Source: Pseudo-nitzschia pungens (taxonomy: Eukaryota; Bacillariophyta; Bacillariophyceae; Bacillariales; Bacillariaceae). From it: 64,000 nt of DNA. Positions within the stretch are counted from its first letter, which is position 1. Each line of letters begins with the position of its first letter. The translations under genes were made by a program, and so were the position numbers. Shown one piece after another: positions 43,080 through 53,931 of the stretch. A model generated the notes under the pieces. The model saw only the letters and a program-made list of their open reading frames with translations. It made no database searches and had not been told where the DNA came from. Where the stretch lies: NCBI GenBank assembly GCA_037355855.1, contig CM074758.1, forward strand, positions 4,685,001 through 4,749,000, given 5' to 3'.

Positions 43080-43914
43080 TTCTTCGAAGAATATCACGGT
43101 TAGCAGTTGAGCGCTTTGTGAAGACGAGAGATCAGTACACGAGGCGAGAGCAAGGGTGTTTAGGGATCTATCCGCAGTACGAAACAACGAAACGCGGATA
43201 CGATTGCAGAAGAGAATATTGAATTACGATTACGAATTGGACTGAGGGGAAAGACAGGACCTCAGTCTTGCGGGTATTCGGAGAAGAAAGAGCCGAATAC
43301 GATTGAAGAACAACAACGATAACAAAGGATCTATTCGCTGAAGCCGAATACGATTGATTGATCTATCTTCCGTATACGATACGTCGGATCGATACGAAGA
43401 TACGATTGCAGATCTATCCGGAGCATAGAACGTGGCACGGATACAATTTGGGTCTATCCAACAAAGTGGATAAGATTGCAGAGTGGACTAAGGGAGCAGA
43501 CCAAGAGGTAGAAAGCCAGTCTTGCAGGTGGCATTGATCAGCCACGGATCTATTCTGGAGAGCAACAAACGCACCGAATACGATCAGGATCGACTTGCTG
43601 AGACAAGTACGATTTGAAGAAGAATAAGAAGAATAAAATACGACAATAACGAAAGAAAGATATTGGACCAACGTGAAAGAATTTGGTCTTGCAGGCGATT
43701 CGATTCGAAGCCGAACAATCGCAGAGAACACGAAATAACAAAAGAGACTTACACATTTGGGACCAACGAAAGGAATTTGGTCTTGCAGGCGATTTGATTC
43801 AACGAACAATCGCAAAAGAAAGCAGAAGCAGACGAGTCGGCGTCGCGGTTTATTGTCGGACGATCGACGGAGGAAGGACAAGGATATATTTGATAGAGTG
43901 AAGTGACGAGCAGC
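43080..43914 (+). other. untranslated leader of the gag-only element
   Basis: Purine-rich DNA with repeated words GGATCTATTC, GCCGAATACGATTG and GGTCTTGCAGGCGATT (the last doubled near 43683 and 43783). No long ORF. Confidence 0.5.
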
Positions 43915-45162
43915 ATGGGGAGGTACAGCATAATTCCCAAGCTGACGAACACAGGAGACGTGGATTTTGAAGGATGGTACCGACAATTCCTAGCTCATGC
44001 AAGCAGGTGCAAATACCCAGAGTTAGTGAGCACACAGCCACACCCAGATCTACCAAGTGACGGTGAAGCAACAGCGTATGCATCCATGGAGAAGGCGCAG
44101 AGGAAGGCATTGAGGAAGCACACCAAAGCATTGAACGATCTGTATACGGCATTCCACAACAACAATACGGGATATGCCATTATTGAGAAATCCAAGATGG
44201 ATAGAGGAGCGACGACAGAAGAAAATGCGGAAACACTTCGAAAGTGGCCAAGAGGACGAGTCCATAGAATTTTTGACGAGCTGTTCAAGTTGTACAGACG
44301 AACTGACACGGCTGATAGGATTCAATTGGATAAGGATCTAAAGGCAGTTAAGATGGGGGCATTGGATCCCCCGAAGGAAATTTTTGAACGATTGTTTGGA
44401 CTGATGCAGAAATACCAGTACAAGACAATCAAACCATCAGAAGATGAGTTATTTGCAACACTACTCAGTGGAGTTCCGCAGTACCTGGTGATCTCATTGA
44501 CAACCAGGTTAAATGATTTACGAGACGCGGATACACCAATATATGACATCTGGGAGAAGCTGGAGATGACGGCCACAAACCTGTACAATTCAGTGATTGT
44601 TTTGAAGGGACGTCAGCCCAGACCTAATGATATGAGCCTCCTTGGCGCAGATATCAACAAGAATGTTAATAACAATAGCAACGGCGGATATGATGTTGGT
44701 GATGATGATGACGGGGATAACAGCAGCGAAGGCGGCAACAACGACGACTATGATGGTGGCACAAGCAGCAGCAGCAACGGCGGCTATGACGGCGGCAACA
44801 GCAGAGGCAACAGCAGAGGCAACAGCGGAGGCAACAGCGGAGGCAACAGCGGAGGCAACGGCGGCGATGGGAAAGCGTACTCAGCAATGGCCTGGCTGAA
44901 GTATACCATTTGCAATTGGTGTCAGGGAAAGGGGCATATTGCAAAGAACTGTCCACTCCGTGAACATGACATTCCAAAGATAAAACCATTGTGTGCTGTA
45001 TGCGATGGCATCCATGCCACAATACAATGTTGGGAACTTGAAAGGAATAAGAGTGCACGTCCAGTCCACTGGACGTCTCAACTTGAAGATAATTATATGG
45101 AAAATCAAAACGTTCGGGAGCTAGGTACGGAGCTCTCTGGCATCGCATTCCACCTCCTTTGA
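43915..45162 (+). CDS. gag polyprotein (UBN2-type) with a CCHC zinc knuckle
   Basis: From the ATG at 43915 (MGRYSIIPKLT), 415 residues to TGA. The start LTNTGDVDFEGWYRQFLAHA and the helical middle (RLFGLMQKYQ, LLSGVPQYL) match the capsid-like UBN2/Copia gag layout. Residues about 245-325 are Gly/Asn/Ser repeats (GGNS units, expanded by a 12-bp repeat). A zinc knuckle CNWCQGKGHIAKNC begins at residue 333, followed by a second Cys/His group CAVCDGIHATIQC. The protein packages element RNA. It has no protease or pol in frame. The region just after its stop (CTTTGAATCAGGGTAGTG) resembles the sequence directly before the 3' LTR. Confidence 0.75.
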   Translation: MGRYSIIPKLTNTGDVDFEGWYRQFLAHASRCKYPELVSTQPHPDLPSDGEATAYASMEKAQRKALRKHTKALNDLYTAFHNNNTGYAIIEKSKMDRGATTEENAETLRKWPRGRVHRIFDELFKLYRRTDTADRIQLDKDLKAVKMGALDPPKEIFERLFGLMQKYQYKTIKPSEDELFATLLSGVPQYLVISLTTRLNDLRDADTPIYDIWEKLEMTATNLYNSVIVLKGRQPRPNDMSLLGADINKNVNNNSNGGYDVGDDDDGDNSSEGGNNDDYDGGTSSSSNGGYDGGNSRGNSRGNSGGNSGGNSGGNGGDGKAYSAMAWLKYTICNWCQGKGHIAKNCPLREHDIPKIKPLCAVCDGIHATIQCWELERNKSARPVHWTSQLEDNYMENQNVRELGTELSGIAFHLL

Positions 45163-45732
45163 ATCAGGGTAGTGAGGTGATTTGATGATTTTATGATCCA
45201 ATGGATAATGGAATGCTGAACGGATATAGGACGTTAACGAGCGAATGTTAAACGCGAAGTGAAAAGTATGGAAGCGAGGAATCGCGAGACGAAAGATATA
45301 GGATGCACCAAATGAATGGACGAAGGCAAAGATAGCAAACAATAAGCCAAACGGACGATAATGAAGTGCGGCGATAGGATAAGGACTATATACGGAACAA
45401 TTTACATAAGCGAGCAGAGGATGAGCCGAATGGAAGAAAGCTAAAAGCAAAACGAGCAGAAGATAAGCCGATAGTAACGATACGGATAAATGATACGAGC
45501 AGAGCAGAGCGCAGAAGCGAGCAGAGAAATGATACGGCAAGAGATAAATGATACGGAAGAACATGACTCGATGGAATTATACGGCGAGCAGATAGATGAT
45601 ACGGAAGAACAAGCCGACAATGGAATAATACGGCGAGCAGATAAAATTGGAAGGAACGAGAAGGAACGAATTGTGAAGGAACGAATTGTGAAGGAACGGA
45701 TTGTGAAGGAACGAAAGAGGATACGGAATATA
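45163..45732 (+). other. purine-rich spacer of the gag-only element
   Basis: GATGATACGGAAGAACAAGC and AAGGAACGAATTGTG repeats. No credible ORF. Confidence 0.4.
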
Positions 45733-45876
45733 TAAGACGGTCCGAATAAAAATGTATTGTCCGCGCCTGCCGAGCTATGTCCCGGGAAATAGTTTTTTCG
45801 AGAAATGGTCAAAAGACTGTCAAGAAATCAATCTTGGGACTCCAAAATCCCTGTCAGTACATTATTACTTGAACAC

Positions 45877-45913
45877 GACACATTTTTATTCGAACACAAC
45901 ACATTTTTATTCG
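45877..45913. repeat. subterminal repeats of the nested transposon
   Basis: Two copies of (G/A)ACACATTTTTATTCGAAC, a variant of the inner TIR sequence, stand in tandem about 140 bp inside the left end. They are plausible transposase-binding sites. Confidence 0.55.
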
Positions 45914-46132
45914 AACGTCGTGAATGCATCACATGAGAAATTGTTCTGTCAACATTGATTGTCTCCATTCCGAATACCCTACCCGACAATCAACCATGTT
46001 TGATCCGTTGTTTCATACTCAAGGAGGAGGAGGCGCGCTATGTGGTACAATAGTCAAGGCAGCATTGGTATGAGCACCGAGGCGGCGGGGGGAATAATCT
46101 GTCACTAGTACGATGAGTATACTCATTATTTT

Positions 46133-48841
46133 CTATAGCGTGGCAAGTGCAACAGGAGCAGCAGCAGCAGCAACAACAGGAGTACTTCCACTATCCAGCA
46201 GACTATCTGCTTCACTACTGCTGCTGGTAATGTTCTCCACCATGGTGGATGTCGATTGACCACCAACAGGAGGACGAGGAGGGCAATTTTCTAGATTGTC
46301 GACCGGCCGTTGTACCTCGTCGTCGATCGATTCAGCTGTTGTCAACTCTGTAGGGGCTGCTGCCGGTGGTGGTACCCCTGTTGCCGGTGAGTTCCTCTTT
46401 AGTTTTCTATTCTTTTGCTCTCTTTTTTCCTTCCTCCTTGCCTTATCCTTGTCATACATTGCTTTGACTTCGGCGGAGGGCTCTGGGCATATCTCGTCTT
46501 GATGCTTCTCTGGGACAATGGGACGCCACTTTGTGAACAGCTCCATCTGCTTTATTGGAGGGATCCCTGGTGTACTCTCACAGTTGATTATAGTTTCCCA
46601 CTTCCTAAATTCTTCCTTCCTCTGCTCAAGCGTCATACCACCTAACAGCATTTTTTGCGTCCAAGTCTTTCCTCCAATGCGATCCTGTTCCATTGTCATG
46701 TATTCCACACGAGAGTTGTCTGCATGAAAGTTATGGGCAGTCAGGAGATCCTTAATCCTCTTGAAGACCTTGTTGGTGTATTCATCAAACTTTTTGAATT
46801 CACCTTCCTTCATAGTTACAACTTGAACGCGCTTATGTGTATCCAACTTCTTCAACAACTGATTGAACGTCCAAATATTTGAGACGCGATACTGCCTCTT
46901 GAGTATATTGAACCACCGGTCACATGCATTCTTTGTGTGTCCTGCAATGTAGAAGATAAAGCTGACGCGCTTGAAATATCCAGCTTGGACAAGGAACGCA
47001 GCTAGTCTTAGAACAAAATTATTCTTGTTCTGTCCAGGGCAGTTGTCACACAGAATATTCAGCTCTTTTCCACACTCATCGGCGCGAAGCCAGTTCTTTT
47101 CTTTCAAGTATTTCATCAGCATGGAAGCAACATGATTGCCTCCCTTTCCCCCTTGTCCCTCGTGATATACGAAGGCGTCGAGGGACTCTCCAGGGACACC
47201 AAAGTCGACAATACCAAAAATAAAGACTCTCAGGGGGCAGTAATAGTAAGTCTTTCCGGGCTGAGTGGATCCGAGCTGTGGAAGACCAACGTTCTGACTG
47301 TAGTCCATGACTATGGTTCGAACACATTCAGCGTGTGGCTTGTTTGCCTTTGCATCCACACGTGCGCGTTCGATCTTTTCATTGGCATATTTCCTCTGAT
47401 CTTGAACCCTTTTCACATGGAGTATTGCTTCCCTCACTTGCTCCTTCATTTCCCCGGAGGTTGATTCTCGAACAATTGCTGGTAGTTCCATCGCAGGGAA
47501 CGTTTGTTCTGGAAGAGTGGAAGCTGTGGAACAAAACTCTAACATTTTTTCAACTTCCTCGCTGCTGGTGGCAGCAGTCGTCGTGTTTCTCCTTGCAAGG
47601 TGCTTCATCCTGTGGTAGTAGATATGGCACATTGTACAAGTGTCTTCGCGGGGCTTTGCAAGTTTCAAATGCTTGTAGTTGTCTGACCAGAAATTGCAGA
47701 AGGTAGACAAAGCACAGTATGGTTTTGCAGGGTCTTCTTCAGTTTCATTAAGAACATACCTGTAGCTGTTGCCCCTTCTCTGTACAAGCCATCCTCTGCT
47801 TTCAACAAATCGATGATACATCGCGCGCTTTGACTGATTTGATGGAAGCTCTCTGATCTCATCTTCTCCATCCCTTAATCCTACTCCTCCTATCTCACGA
47901 ACAATTCTTGTTGATGTTGGCTCTGCAAACAAGGACATCTTCTGGAAGTAAAGGTGTAGATCTTCCCTGACTGCTGTATCGAATTCGCGACCATTCCCTG
48001 AGCGTTTGTTCTTATTTCCATGCAGTGGTATGATGTTCTTTTTTACAGCACTCTCACAAGTCTTCCATTTTCGAAGCCCGAAGTCCAGCAGAAAAGCAAC
48101 AGCTGATCTGCAGATTTTATAGTTATCCATCCCTGACAAGTTCCCTTCTGGTCCTGCTGGTGGTGGTGGTGGCGAGTCTTGTGCATTGTTAGTATTGATG
48201 ACATGACGAGGGAACAAAACTCTCTGGGGATCAGCGCCAGCATCAGCAGTTCTTGTCGTGTCCCTCGTCCTTGTTCCTTCTTCGGCAGCCGGAGAAAGAA
48301 AAGGAATGAAATACTTCCGGCGTCCGATAGTATCACTAGTAGTAGTACTAGGAGTATTTTGTACTGCGGCGTGGTCTTCAGAAGTTGTGGTGGTGTATCT
48401 GATCCAATTCATGATAATCTCTTGTTGTTCTGCCCTTGTCTTCTTAGAAAAGAATACCATGTATTCTGCCACTGCTCTTCTTTTTTTCCATTCACCAAAG
48501 GATTCAATGATACTGAGACAGGTACATCTGGATAGTTTGTCGACTCCTTTCCTTGGTACGTAGATCTTTTTGCAGTAGGGAGGTGCCAAATCGATCCATT
48601 TAACACAGTGCTTTATCTTCTCCTCATCCGACATTCTTTTGTTTTCTTTCTTTCTGAAGGTGACAAATGGATGAGAAACACAATCGAAAGGAACAAAACC
48701 AATGCTCTCATCATCACTTGGACAGCTTTCCCCTCTTCTTCTTGTGTGGATCCGGATCCTTGCTTCATCTGCTTCTTCTTGGCGTTGTTCTTCTTCTTCT
48801 AACAACTCCTCCGGCGTGATCATTGAGCGTTTTAGTCTCAT
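46133..48841 (-). CDS. DUF7869-like protein, candidate transposase of the nested element
   Basis: The 902-residue ORF runs from an ATG at 48841. After a charged N-terminus come Cys/His motif CTMCHIYYHRMKH (residues 402-414), VMDYSQNVGLPQ (D513), LCDNCPGQNKNNFV (D599) and FYIAGHTKNACDRWFNILKR (H635, D641), the hallmark order of the DUF7869 family found in many eukaryotic repeats. Spaced acidic residues, the GHT motif and the flanking inverted repeats suggest an RNase H-fold DDD/E recombinase, but that function is inference. The C-terminus is lysine-rich, then Pro/Ser-rich. The frame is undamaged, so activity is possible. It lies antisense to gag. Confidence 0.7.
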   Translation of the reverse strand: MRLKRSMITPEELLEEEEQRQEEADEARIRIHTRRRGESCPSDDESIGFVPFDCVSHPFVTFRKKENKRMSDEEKIKHCVKWIDLAPPYCKKIYVPRKGVDKLSRCTCLSIIESFGEWKKRRAVAEYMVFFSKKTRAEQQEIIMNWIRYTTTTSEDHAAVQNTPSTTTSDTIGRRKYFIPFLSPAAEEGTRTRDTTRTADAGADPQRVLFPRHVINTNNAQDSPPPPPAGPEGNLSGMDNYKICRSAVAFLLDFGLRKWKTCESAVKKNIIPLHGNKNKRSGNGREFDTAVREDLHLYFQKMSLFAEPTSTRIVREIGGVGLRDGEDEIRELPSNQSKRAMYHRFVESRGWLVQRRGNSYRYVLNETEEDPAKPYCALSTFCNFWSDNYKHLKLAKPREDTCTMCHIYYHRMKHLARRNTTTAATSSEEVEKMLEFCSTASTLPEQTFPAMELPAIVRESTSGEMKEQVREAILHVKRVQDQRKYANEKIERARVDAKANKPHAECVRTIVMDYSQNVGLPQLGSTQPGKTYYYCPLRVFIFGIVDFGVPGESLDAFVYHEGQGGKGGNHVASMLMKYLKEKNWLRADECGKELNILCDNCPGQNKNNFVLRLAAFLVQAGYFKRVSFIFYIAGHTKNACDRWFNILKRQYRVSNIWTFNQLLKKLDTHKRVQVVTMKEGEFKKFDEYTNKVFKRIKDLLTAHNFHADNSRVEYMTMEQDRIGGKTWTQKMLLGGMTLEQRKEEFRKWETIINCESTPGIPPIKQMELFTKWRPIVPEKHQDEICPEPSAEVKAMYDKDKARRKEKREQKNRKLKRNSPATGVPPPAAAPTELTTAESIDDEVQRPVDNLENCPPRPPVGGQSTSTMVENITSSSSEADSLLDSGSTPVVAAAAAPVALATL

Positions 48842-49343
48842 GTTCTGCCTTGTTCAGAGGCACCCAGCAGCAGTAAGTATCGATCCCCGGCGTGTTAAGG
48901 AGGTAGTAGTTGAATACTAGCAGTAGAGGTGCTGAGCTGATGAGGTGCTCACACTAACTTCTTGTCATTGAGCTCATTGCAGGTGAGATTGTATCGATCG
49001 AAAATAAAAGAAGGAAGAAAAAAAAAACATGGGAGTCTTGCTTTCGATAAACAAAGAGAAACTCAACAATCGCGCACAGTGGAGTGGTTAACAAGAATGA
49101 AACTGATAGTTTTTGACACATGTGCGCACCTACTGACAGACCATGTGAGTAACGTTTTAATCGATTGTTTTGCAGTCATTTGTTCATAAGTTCTCTTCTA
49201 GAAGGAGTTGGAACTAAAGAAAAACATCAGCTACAAACTTAAAATGAGCTCTATCGATTGGTCCAATGTGCCTTTTTTGTTTTTACAGTCATTTTGGGTC
49301 ATTTTGCAGCAACAACACATTTTTATTCGGACCGTCTTATATA

Positions 49344-50085
49344 CAGATAGATCGCATGGTGTGGAGTTACAGAAGCGAAAGATCGGAAGTATGGAAGAAA
49401 TTGATTTCAGGATGGAAGCGAATGAATATGGGAAGCGGAGTAATTGAAAGAAGAATATCGCATGAAAGCTTGATTCGGTCGAACGGTAGACGTATCGGAT
49501 CGATTGAAAACGGCAAGCTTGATTCGGTTGAACGGTAGACGTATCGGATCAACTGAAAACGGCACTTATGAAAGATTTAATGAATGATGATTACACGGCG
49601 AATATAGAAAGATGATGCAGAGCATGGAGGTATGAAATGGATCAATCGTAACATGGAGCGATTTGATTGTGTGGAAGCGCAACTGATCGATTGCAATATA
49701 GACCGATGTGATCGTACGAAGAAAGACAACAATTGAATGGACTATGGAATCAATTGTTACGAAAGGCGAATGATGAATGCGTGTGCGACTGATGAGCTAT
49801 CGATTGACAGGAAATAAGTGCTCGAGTGATGGATGAGAGAAATATCACTCGACTGGCAACAGAAAAGAAAGATTACAAACGAAAAGAGTTTTACAAAGAG
49901 TTTGAGCATTGAACAAATACGGTGATAAAGAGTTGAACGAATGCGAAGATTGAGACGGTTGAAGATATGACAATAAACAGAAGATCCAAGGGATTAGAGG
50001 AGAAACGTCAATTGGCGGCGAAACATCAATAAGGATTCGATCAAGGAAGGAAGTGTGATTCAAAAGTCTTTGAAGCAGGGTAGTG
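49344..50085 (+). other. 3' internal part of the gag-only element
   Basis: Purine-rich non-coding DNA with GCTTGATTCGGT(C/T)GAACGGT duplicated (49471, 49516). It ends CTTTGAAGCAGGGTAGTG before the LTR, a weak polypurine tract. Confidence 0.4.
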
Positions 50086-50490
50086 TGTTTGGACGTGATA
50101 CCAAGTATGCACGTATGATATGCTTCGTAAGACTATTGAATGAAATAAGATTATTGAATATGGACTGGAACTGGGAATGAGAGTGACCGGGACTTAAGAC
50201 TCTTGATGGAATATAGACCGGGAATAAAGATGACCGGGACTAGAGACATTGCAAATAGAGAAAGACCGATGAGTCATCACAAAAGAAAGAGAATTAAGTG
50301 AATCAGCAATAAAGAGAATCAAGTGAATAACACGAGAATGCATGTAAGAGAGGAAACAATCAAATAAACAACAGAATGGACCATTCACTCAGTAATCGGA
50401 ATACTCAGGATTAACAATGTAATAACCAAAACGATTAAAGAAACTCAAACCTCGTACAAATCTACACGATCTTTCAGAGCCCTCCAAACA
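50086..50490 (+). repeat. 3' LTR, 405 bp
   Basis: Same length and ends as 42675-43079, followed by the second TAGTT. Confidence 0.85.
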
Positions 50491-51371
50491 TAGTTTACAG
50501 TCTCTCAACACAGTTCCTTGGAACGCTCGGGCCGCCGCCCGAGCGTTCCAAATCACCGCTCAGCGATCGTTTTTATTCTCGCCGCCGACCACCATCCCCG
50601 CTACGTTTTTCAGTCTCCACTGACCTATGACAACAACACACTCTATTTAACTGAATCCTACACTACTACTCCCAGGACAGTCCCTGGAGCGCTAGTTTAC
50701 AGTCTCTACAATACAGTTACCGCTCGGGCCCGAACCTGAGCCTCCCCGACCACCGCTCAGCGAGTGTTTATTCTCGCCGCAGCTCCCATCCCCTACTTCA
50801 TCCATCCGTCCTTTACAGATACCACTACCCCGACAACCTCGGACTTTACCCACACCGATTCAATCCAGATCTCAGTTCTATCCATTAAAGCCACAGCCGC
50901 GACGGCCTTGAGTTTGGTGTCCTCCCACGGTGCCTCCCTTCAACCCACGAGGTTGTGTTACCCTTCACCGTTCCCTTCACCATGCACTAGCCCCGCCTCC
51001 TTGGCTTCCGTTCCCTACATCACCGGCACCCATCAGCACCAGGGGCCCCGTCGGCTCCTCCTTCAGCTACACCCAACCATGGTCCCCAATCGGACCATTC
51101 CCGACGACTCGACAGCAACATCTCTTTGACCTTTCCTACCAACATGTGATCTTTCTGCCCTCTGGTCCTATTGATATTTTTCCTGGTCCTTTTTGATATT
51201 TTTCTTACAACCCCTACACGATATCTCTGGACCAAGGGACATTATCAATCGGTTCTCCAGTCTCCGCATCGAGTCCGCATACTTCTCTCCCGTTCCTCAA
51301 GTTTATCAGCACGCCCGACCAGTTTTCATCCAATATTTGGCGGTATTGTTTTCGCATTACCAACTCCGCAT
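50491..51371. repeat. host tandem-repeat DNA between two insertions
   Basis: It resumes the CACCGCTCAGCGA / GGACAGTCCCTGGAGCGCTAG units interrupted at 42674, then degenerates. An inverted GGAACGCTCGGGC/GCCCGAGCGTTCC stem lies at 50520-50548. From about 51290, AAGTTTATCA and GGGTATT-type words match 62396-62430, showing that this DNA was once continuous with that beyond 62163. Confidence 0.5.
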
Positions 51372-52100
51372 CAGGGGTCATAATATAAGAAGGGGTATGC
51401 CACGATCGCTAAAAATCGGTGATTCATATTCCATGTGTGGTCCAAAATAGAAAAATTTCCCTCAGTCAATTTTTTTCTTCTCATAATTTACTGCATATCA
51501 CTAGTAAAAGTGTACCTGATAAAGCAACTTACCAAGTACACTTCCAATCACTCTCCAACTTTTAAATTTGATATGCAGTTCACGTATATAGTTGAGAGTC
51601 AAGTAGTAAGTACCTTTTTCAGTTTACATCCATCTGCTGTCTGATATTGCTGATTCAAACTACCAGTGATCTGTGCCTTCCACCTGGAATATAAAATACA
51701 AAATCGGATCGTCCGTCCGTCATCCGTTTTATTTTTATTCAATTAAAAGCTTCCACTTGGAACCAAAATTTGGACCATCCATCCAAATAAATTACTTTAT
51801 CTTCCATCCATCTAGAGTGAAAAGCAGTTACATATTCATAATCCCTGTAAAAAATTGGGCTAGATACAATATTCAAATATTGTTTTGTTACAATTTTTGA
51901 TGGAGTTGTTATAGATTGAAGTGTAATAGTTTTTGTTAGTATTATGCAGTGAAAGTGGAAAAAAAAAATTGAGGTTGAGGGAAATTTTTCTAAATTGGAC
52001 CACACATGGAATATGGAGTGCCATTTTTTTTTTACTAGTATTTGTACGTCGAACACGGGCGACGGACAGACTTCGTGGCATACCCCTTCTTATATTATGA
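51372..52100. mobile_element. hAT-type MITE (last 6 bp at 62150-62155)
   Basis: The left end CAGGGGTCATAATATAAGAA is inverted at the right as CTTATATTATGA plus, beyond the Copia element, CCCCTG. The arms also share GGGGTATGCCACGA and TTCCATGTGTGGTCCA. The 8-bp duplication CTCCGCAT stands at 51364-51371 and 62156-62163. CAGGG-type ends and an 8-bp duplication are hAT hallmarks. The reconstructed element is about 735 bp and has no ORF. Confidence 0.82.
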
Positions 52101-53014
52101 TATGAAGATATTCAAGGTGGTGCTATGATCTGTGCTAAGGCTCCTGTGTAGAAGGGCTACTGGGTCTACAGACAGCAACATCCAGTAGCTGACTAACAGG
52201 TGCTGAGTTGAGTGCTAGGCTGTGTGCTAATTGGTAGCATACAGGCTTAGCAACAGGCTTAGCAACAGGCTTAGCAACAGGCTTAGCAACAGGCTTAGCA
52301 GCAGGCTTAGCAGCAGACCTATCCTGTCTAGTATTGCTAGCAGAGTTTACTAGGGTCGCCGCGTACGATTTGTAACAATTGTACGTACCCCGAGTAAAGC
52401 ACCTTTTCAGGGTGTAGCTAAATGCTACAGGGTTAGGGTTGCTAATGCTACGAGATACTGATGGTGCTACATACCATAATATCATGCTAAGATACTATGC
52501 TACCGCCGGGGTCGGATCATTGGTGTATAATATATACCATGACCGCATACCCGGCCCAAACAGTTACCCAACGCGCTAGCACACGATTCGGTCTAATTAA
52601 TCGGAGATACCTACGATACTCCGATACGGTACGCTACTCGTAGGATACAGTACCAGAGCTACAGGAGTTCTGTTATTATACGAGTTAGCGAGTTAGCGAA
52701 TCGATGTCACGATACACGATACAGAGCTGAGCGCTTTGGCTCAGCTCCCTTTTATTCACTCTTTTCTTTATACTCTAAAATAAACACACCTATCATGCCC
52801 TCCTTTCGATCGATTCCGATGTATCTCTAGGGAAGTGCTTTGTATTGCTTGAGCGTATGCAATAGACCTTGAACAGTCCACTGTAGACTCACGATTTGCC
52901 AGGACTTTACGTATTGTTATTGTTAAGGCTTCCCCTTATTTACAGACCAGTATGAAATAGTTTATATCTACGATTAATTTCCCCGAAGATCGCTGACGAG
53001 CGAATATCAACACA
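52101..53014 (+). repeat. 5' LTR, 914 bp
   Basis: Begins TATGAAGATATTCAAGG, ends AATATCAACACA. It contains six CTTAGCA(A/G)CAGG repeats (near 52245-52316), a TATA-rich segment and AATAAA at 52779-52784, which would place polyadenylation in the downstream LTR. Confidence 0.9.
52526..52536 (+). promoter_or_regulatory. candidate TATA element in the LTR
   Basis: TATAATATATA lies within an imperfect palindrome (GGGTCGGATCA ... TGACCGCATACCC). The palindrome and TATA are conserved in the diverged LTR copies at about 8530 and 33080, which favours a promoter role. Confidence 0.4.
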
Positions 53015-53931
53015 GTTTATCAGACCCACGGCTCGACCCACTACTACGAACCGGGACGCCGGCTAGAGCGCGTGATGAAACCCAGCTGGCTGATCACCAC
53101 TGGCATCCATGCCTTCACTTGGATGTAAAACCACCTCAGCTGTAACTGGACCAGTAGCTGACATCGCGAGATCCCTGATGTTAATGGGGAGCCCTTCCCT
53201 AGACCCGCGAAACGACCGGAGCCCACACATCCACCTCTGGGGCCTGTTTATACAGTAGATGAGCATCATGGTGGCTCCATGGAGGCTCAGTCCGGTGGGG
53301 AAGGAGCAAGACGGACGTGGAGAAAGCAACGTCCATGATTCCCTGTTATTTTACAGGATTCAAGGGGACGTTTGCCAACGGATGGAGCCACACTGGAAAA
53401 AGAGAAGGCTTTCGTGGAGACAGACCACCACGCACTTTCCAGTGAGAACAATGTCCAGCGGACAAGGACATGACGTCAGGACCATCCATAAATGAGGCGC
53501 AGACAACCTCAACGAGGCGCAGACAACCTCGAACCTGCTATACCATCGATTTTGATTTTAGCCAAGGGAATTTGGAATCAGACAAGCCAAGAACCCTGAG
53601 ATCTGTCATATCTCAGAATCAAATCGATTGGTCCAGAGCAGAGCAGAAAGACCGATAGAATTCTTCTCTTTTGGTCGTAACCAACCATCGTTGGCGCAGA
53701 CAACCGACGTAACCCACTGCCAATACGCATCGATCGACACCGACCATCGATTCGGATGTTCTTCTTTTCCAATGACGGCAACGCGGAATCGACACGTAGC
53801 CCCCCTCCTTTTTTCTTTTGGTTGACGACGATACAGAACCTTCGATCGACAACTTGGATGGAGACAGTCCCCACCACAAAAGAATTTGGTTCAGAAACTG
53901 AAGCAAATTAGGTAATCAAAGCAAGACAACC
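53015..53931 (+). other. leader of the Copia element
   Basis: After the LTR comes GTTTATCAGACC, possibly a primer site but not a clear match to a tRNA 3' end. No long plus-strand ORF before gag. GAGGCGCAGACAACCTC is doubled near 53492 and 53514. Confidence 0.45.

Larger units (their letters stand above)
45733..49339 (-). mobile_element. 3.6-kb DNA transposon nested in the LTR element, DUF7869-like ORF
   Basis: The ends are inverted repeats of about 28 bp, TAAGACGGTCCGAATAAAAA then TGT(A/G)TTGT, at 45733-45760 and 49312-49339. TATA stands on both outer sides (45729-45732 and 49340-49343), a probable 4-bp or shorter AT-rich target duplication. Purine-rich LTR-element DNA resumes beyond both ends. 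Only one ORF lies between them, on the minus strand. The ORF therefore belongs to this nested element and not to the retrotransposon. Confidence 0.7.
42675..50490 (+). mobile_element. gag-only LTR retrotransposon with a nested DNA transposon
   Basis: Two 405-bp LTRs (42675-43079, 50086-50490) begin TGTTTGGA and end TCCAAACA. A perfect 5-bp target duplication TAGTT flanks them (42670-42674, 50491-50495). The internal region codes for gag only, then purine-rich DNA, a nested TIR transposon (45733-49339), and more purine-rich DNA up to the 3' LTR. No protease, integrase or reverse transcriptase is present, so it needs an autonomous partner. The single LTR difference I noticed (TAGAATGC against GAGAATGC) indicates a recent insertion. 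Confidence 0.85.

Noticed and set aside
44642..45148. ORFs in other frames over the gag Gly/Asn repeats
   Set aside because: Produced by the GGCAACAGC-type 12-bp repeat reading open in all frames; the CCHC knuckle is only in the gag frame.
46133..48841. Antisense ORF as a genuine extra gene of the LTR retrotransposon
   Set aside because: Inverted repeats and AT-rich flanking duplications place it in a separate nested transposon.
52135..52485. 116-residue minus-strand ORF with PVAKPVAKP repeats (also 61266-61616)
   Set aside because: It lies inside the LTRs and is simply the reverse reading of the CTTAGCAACAGG repeat.
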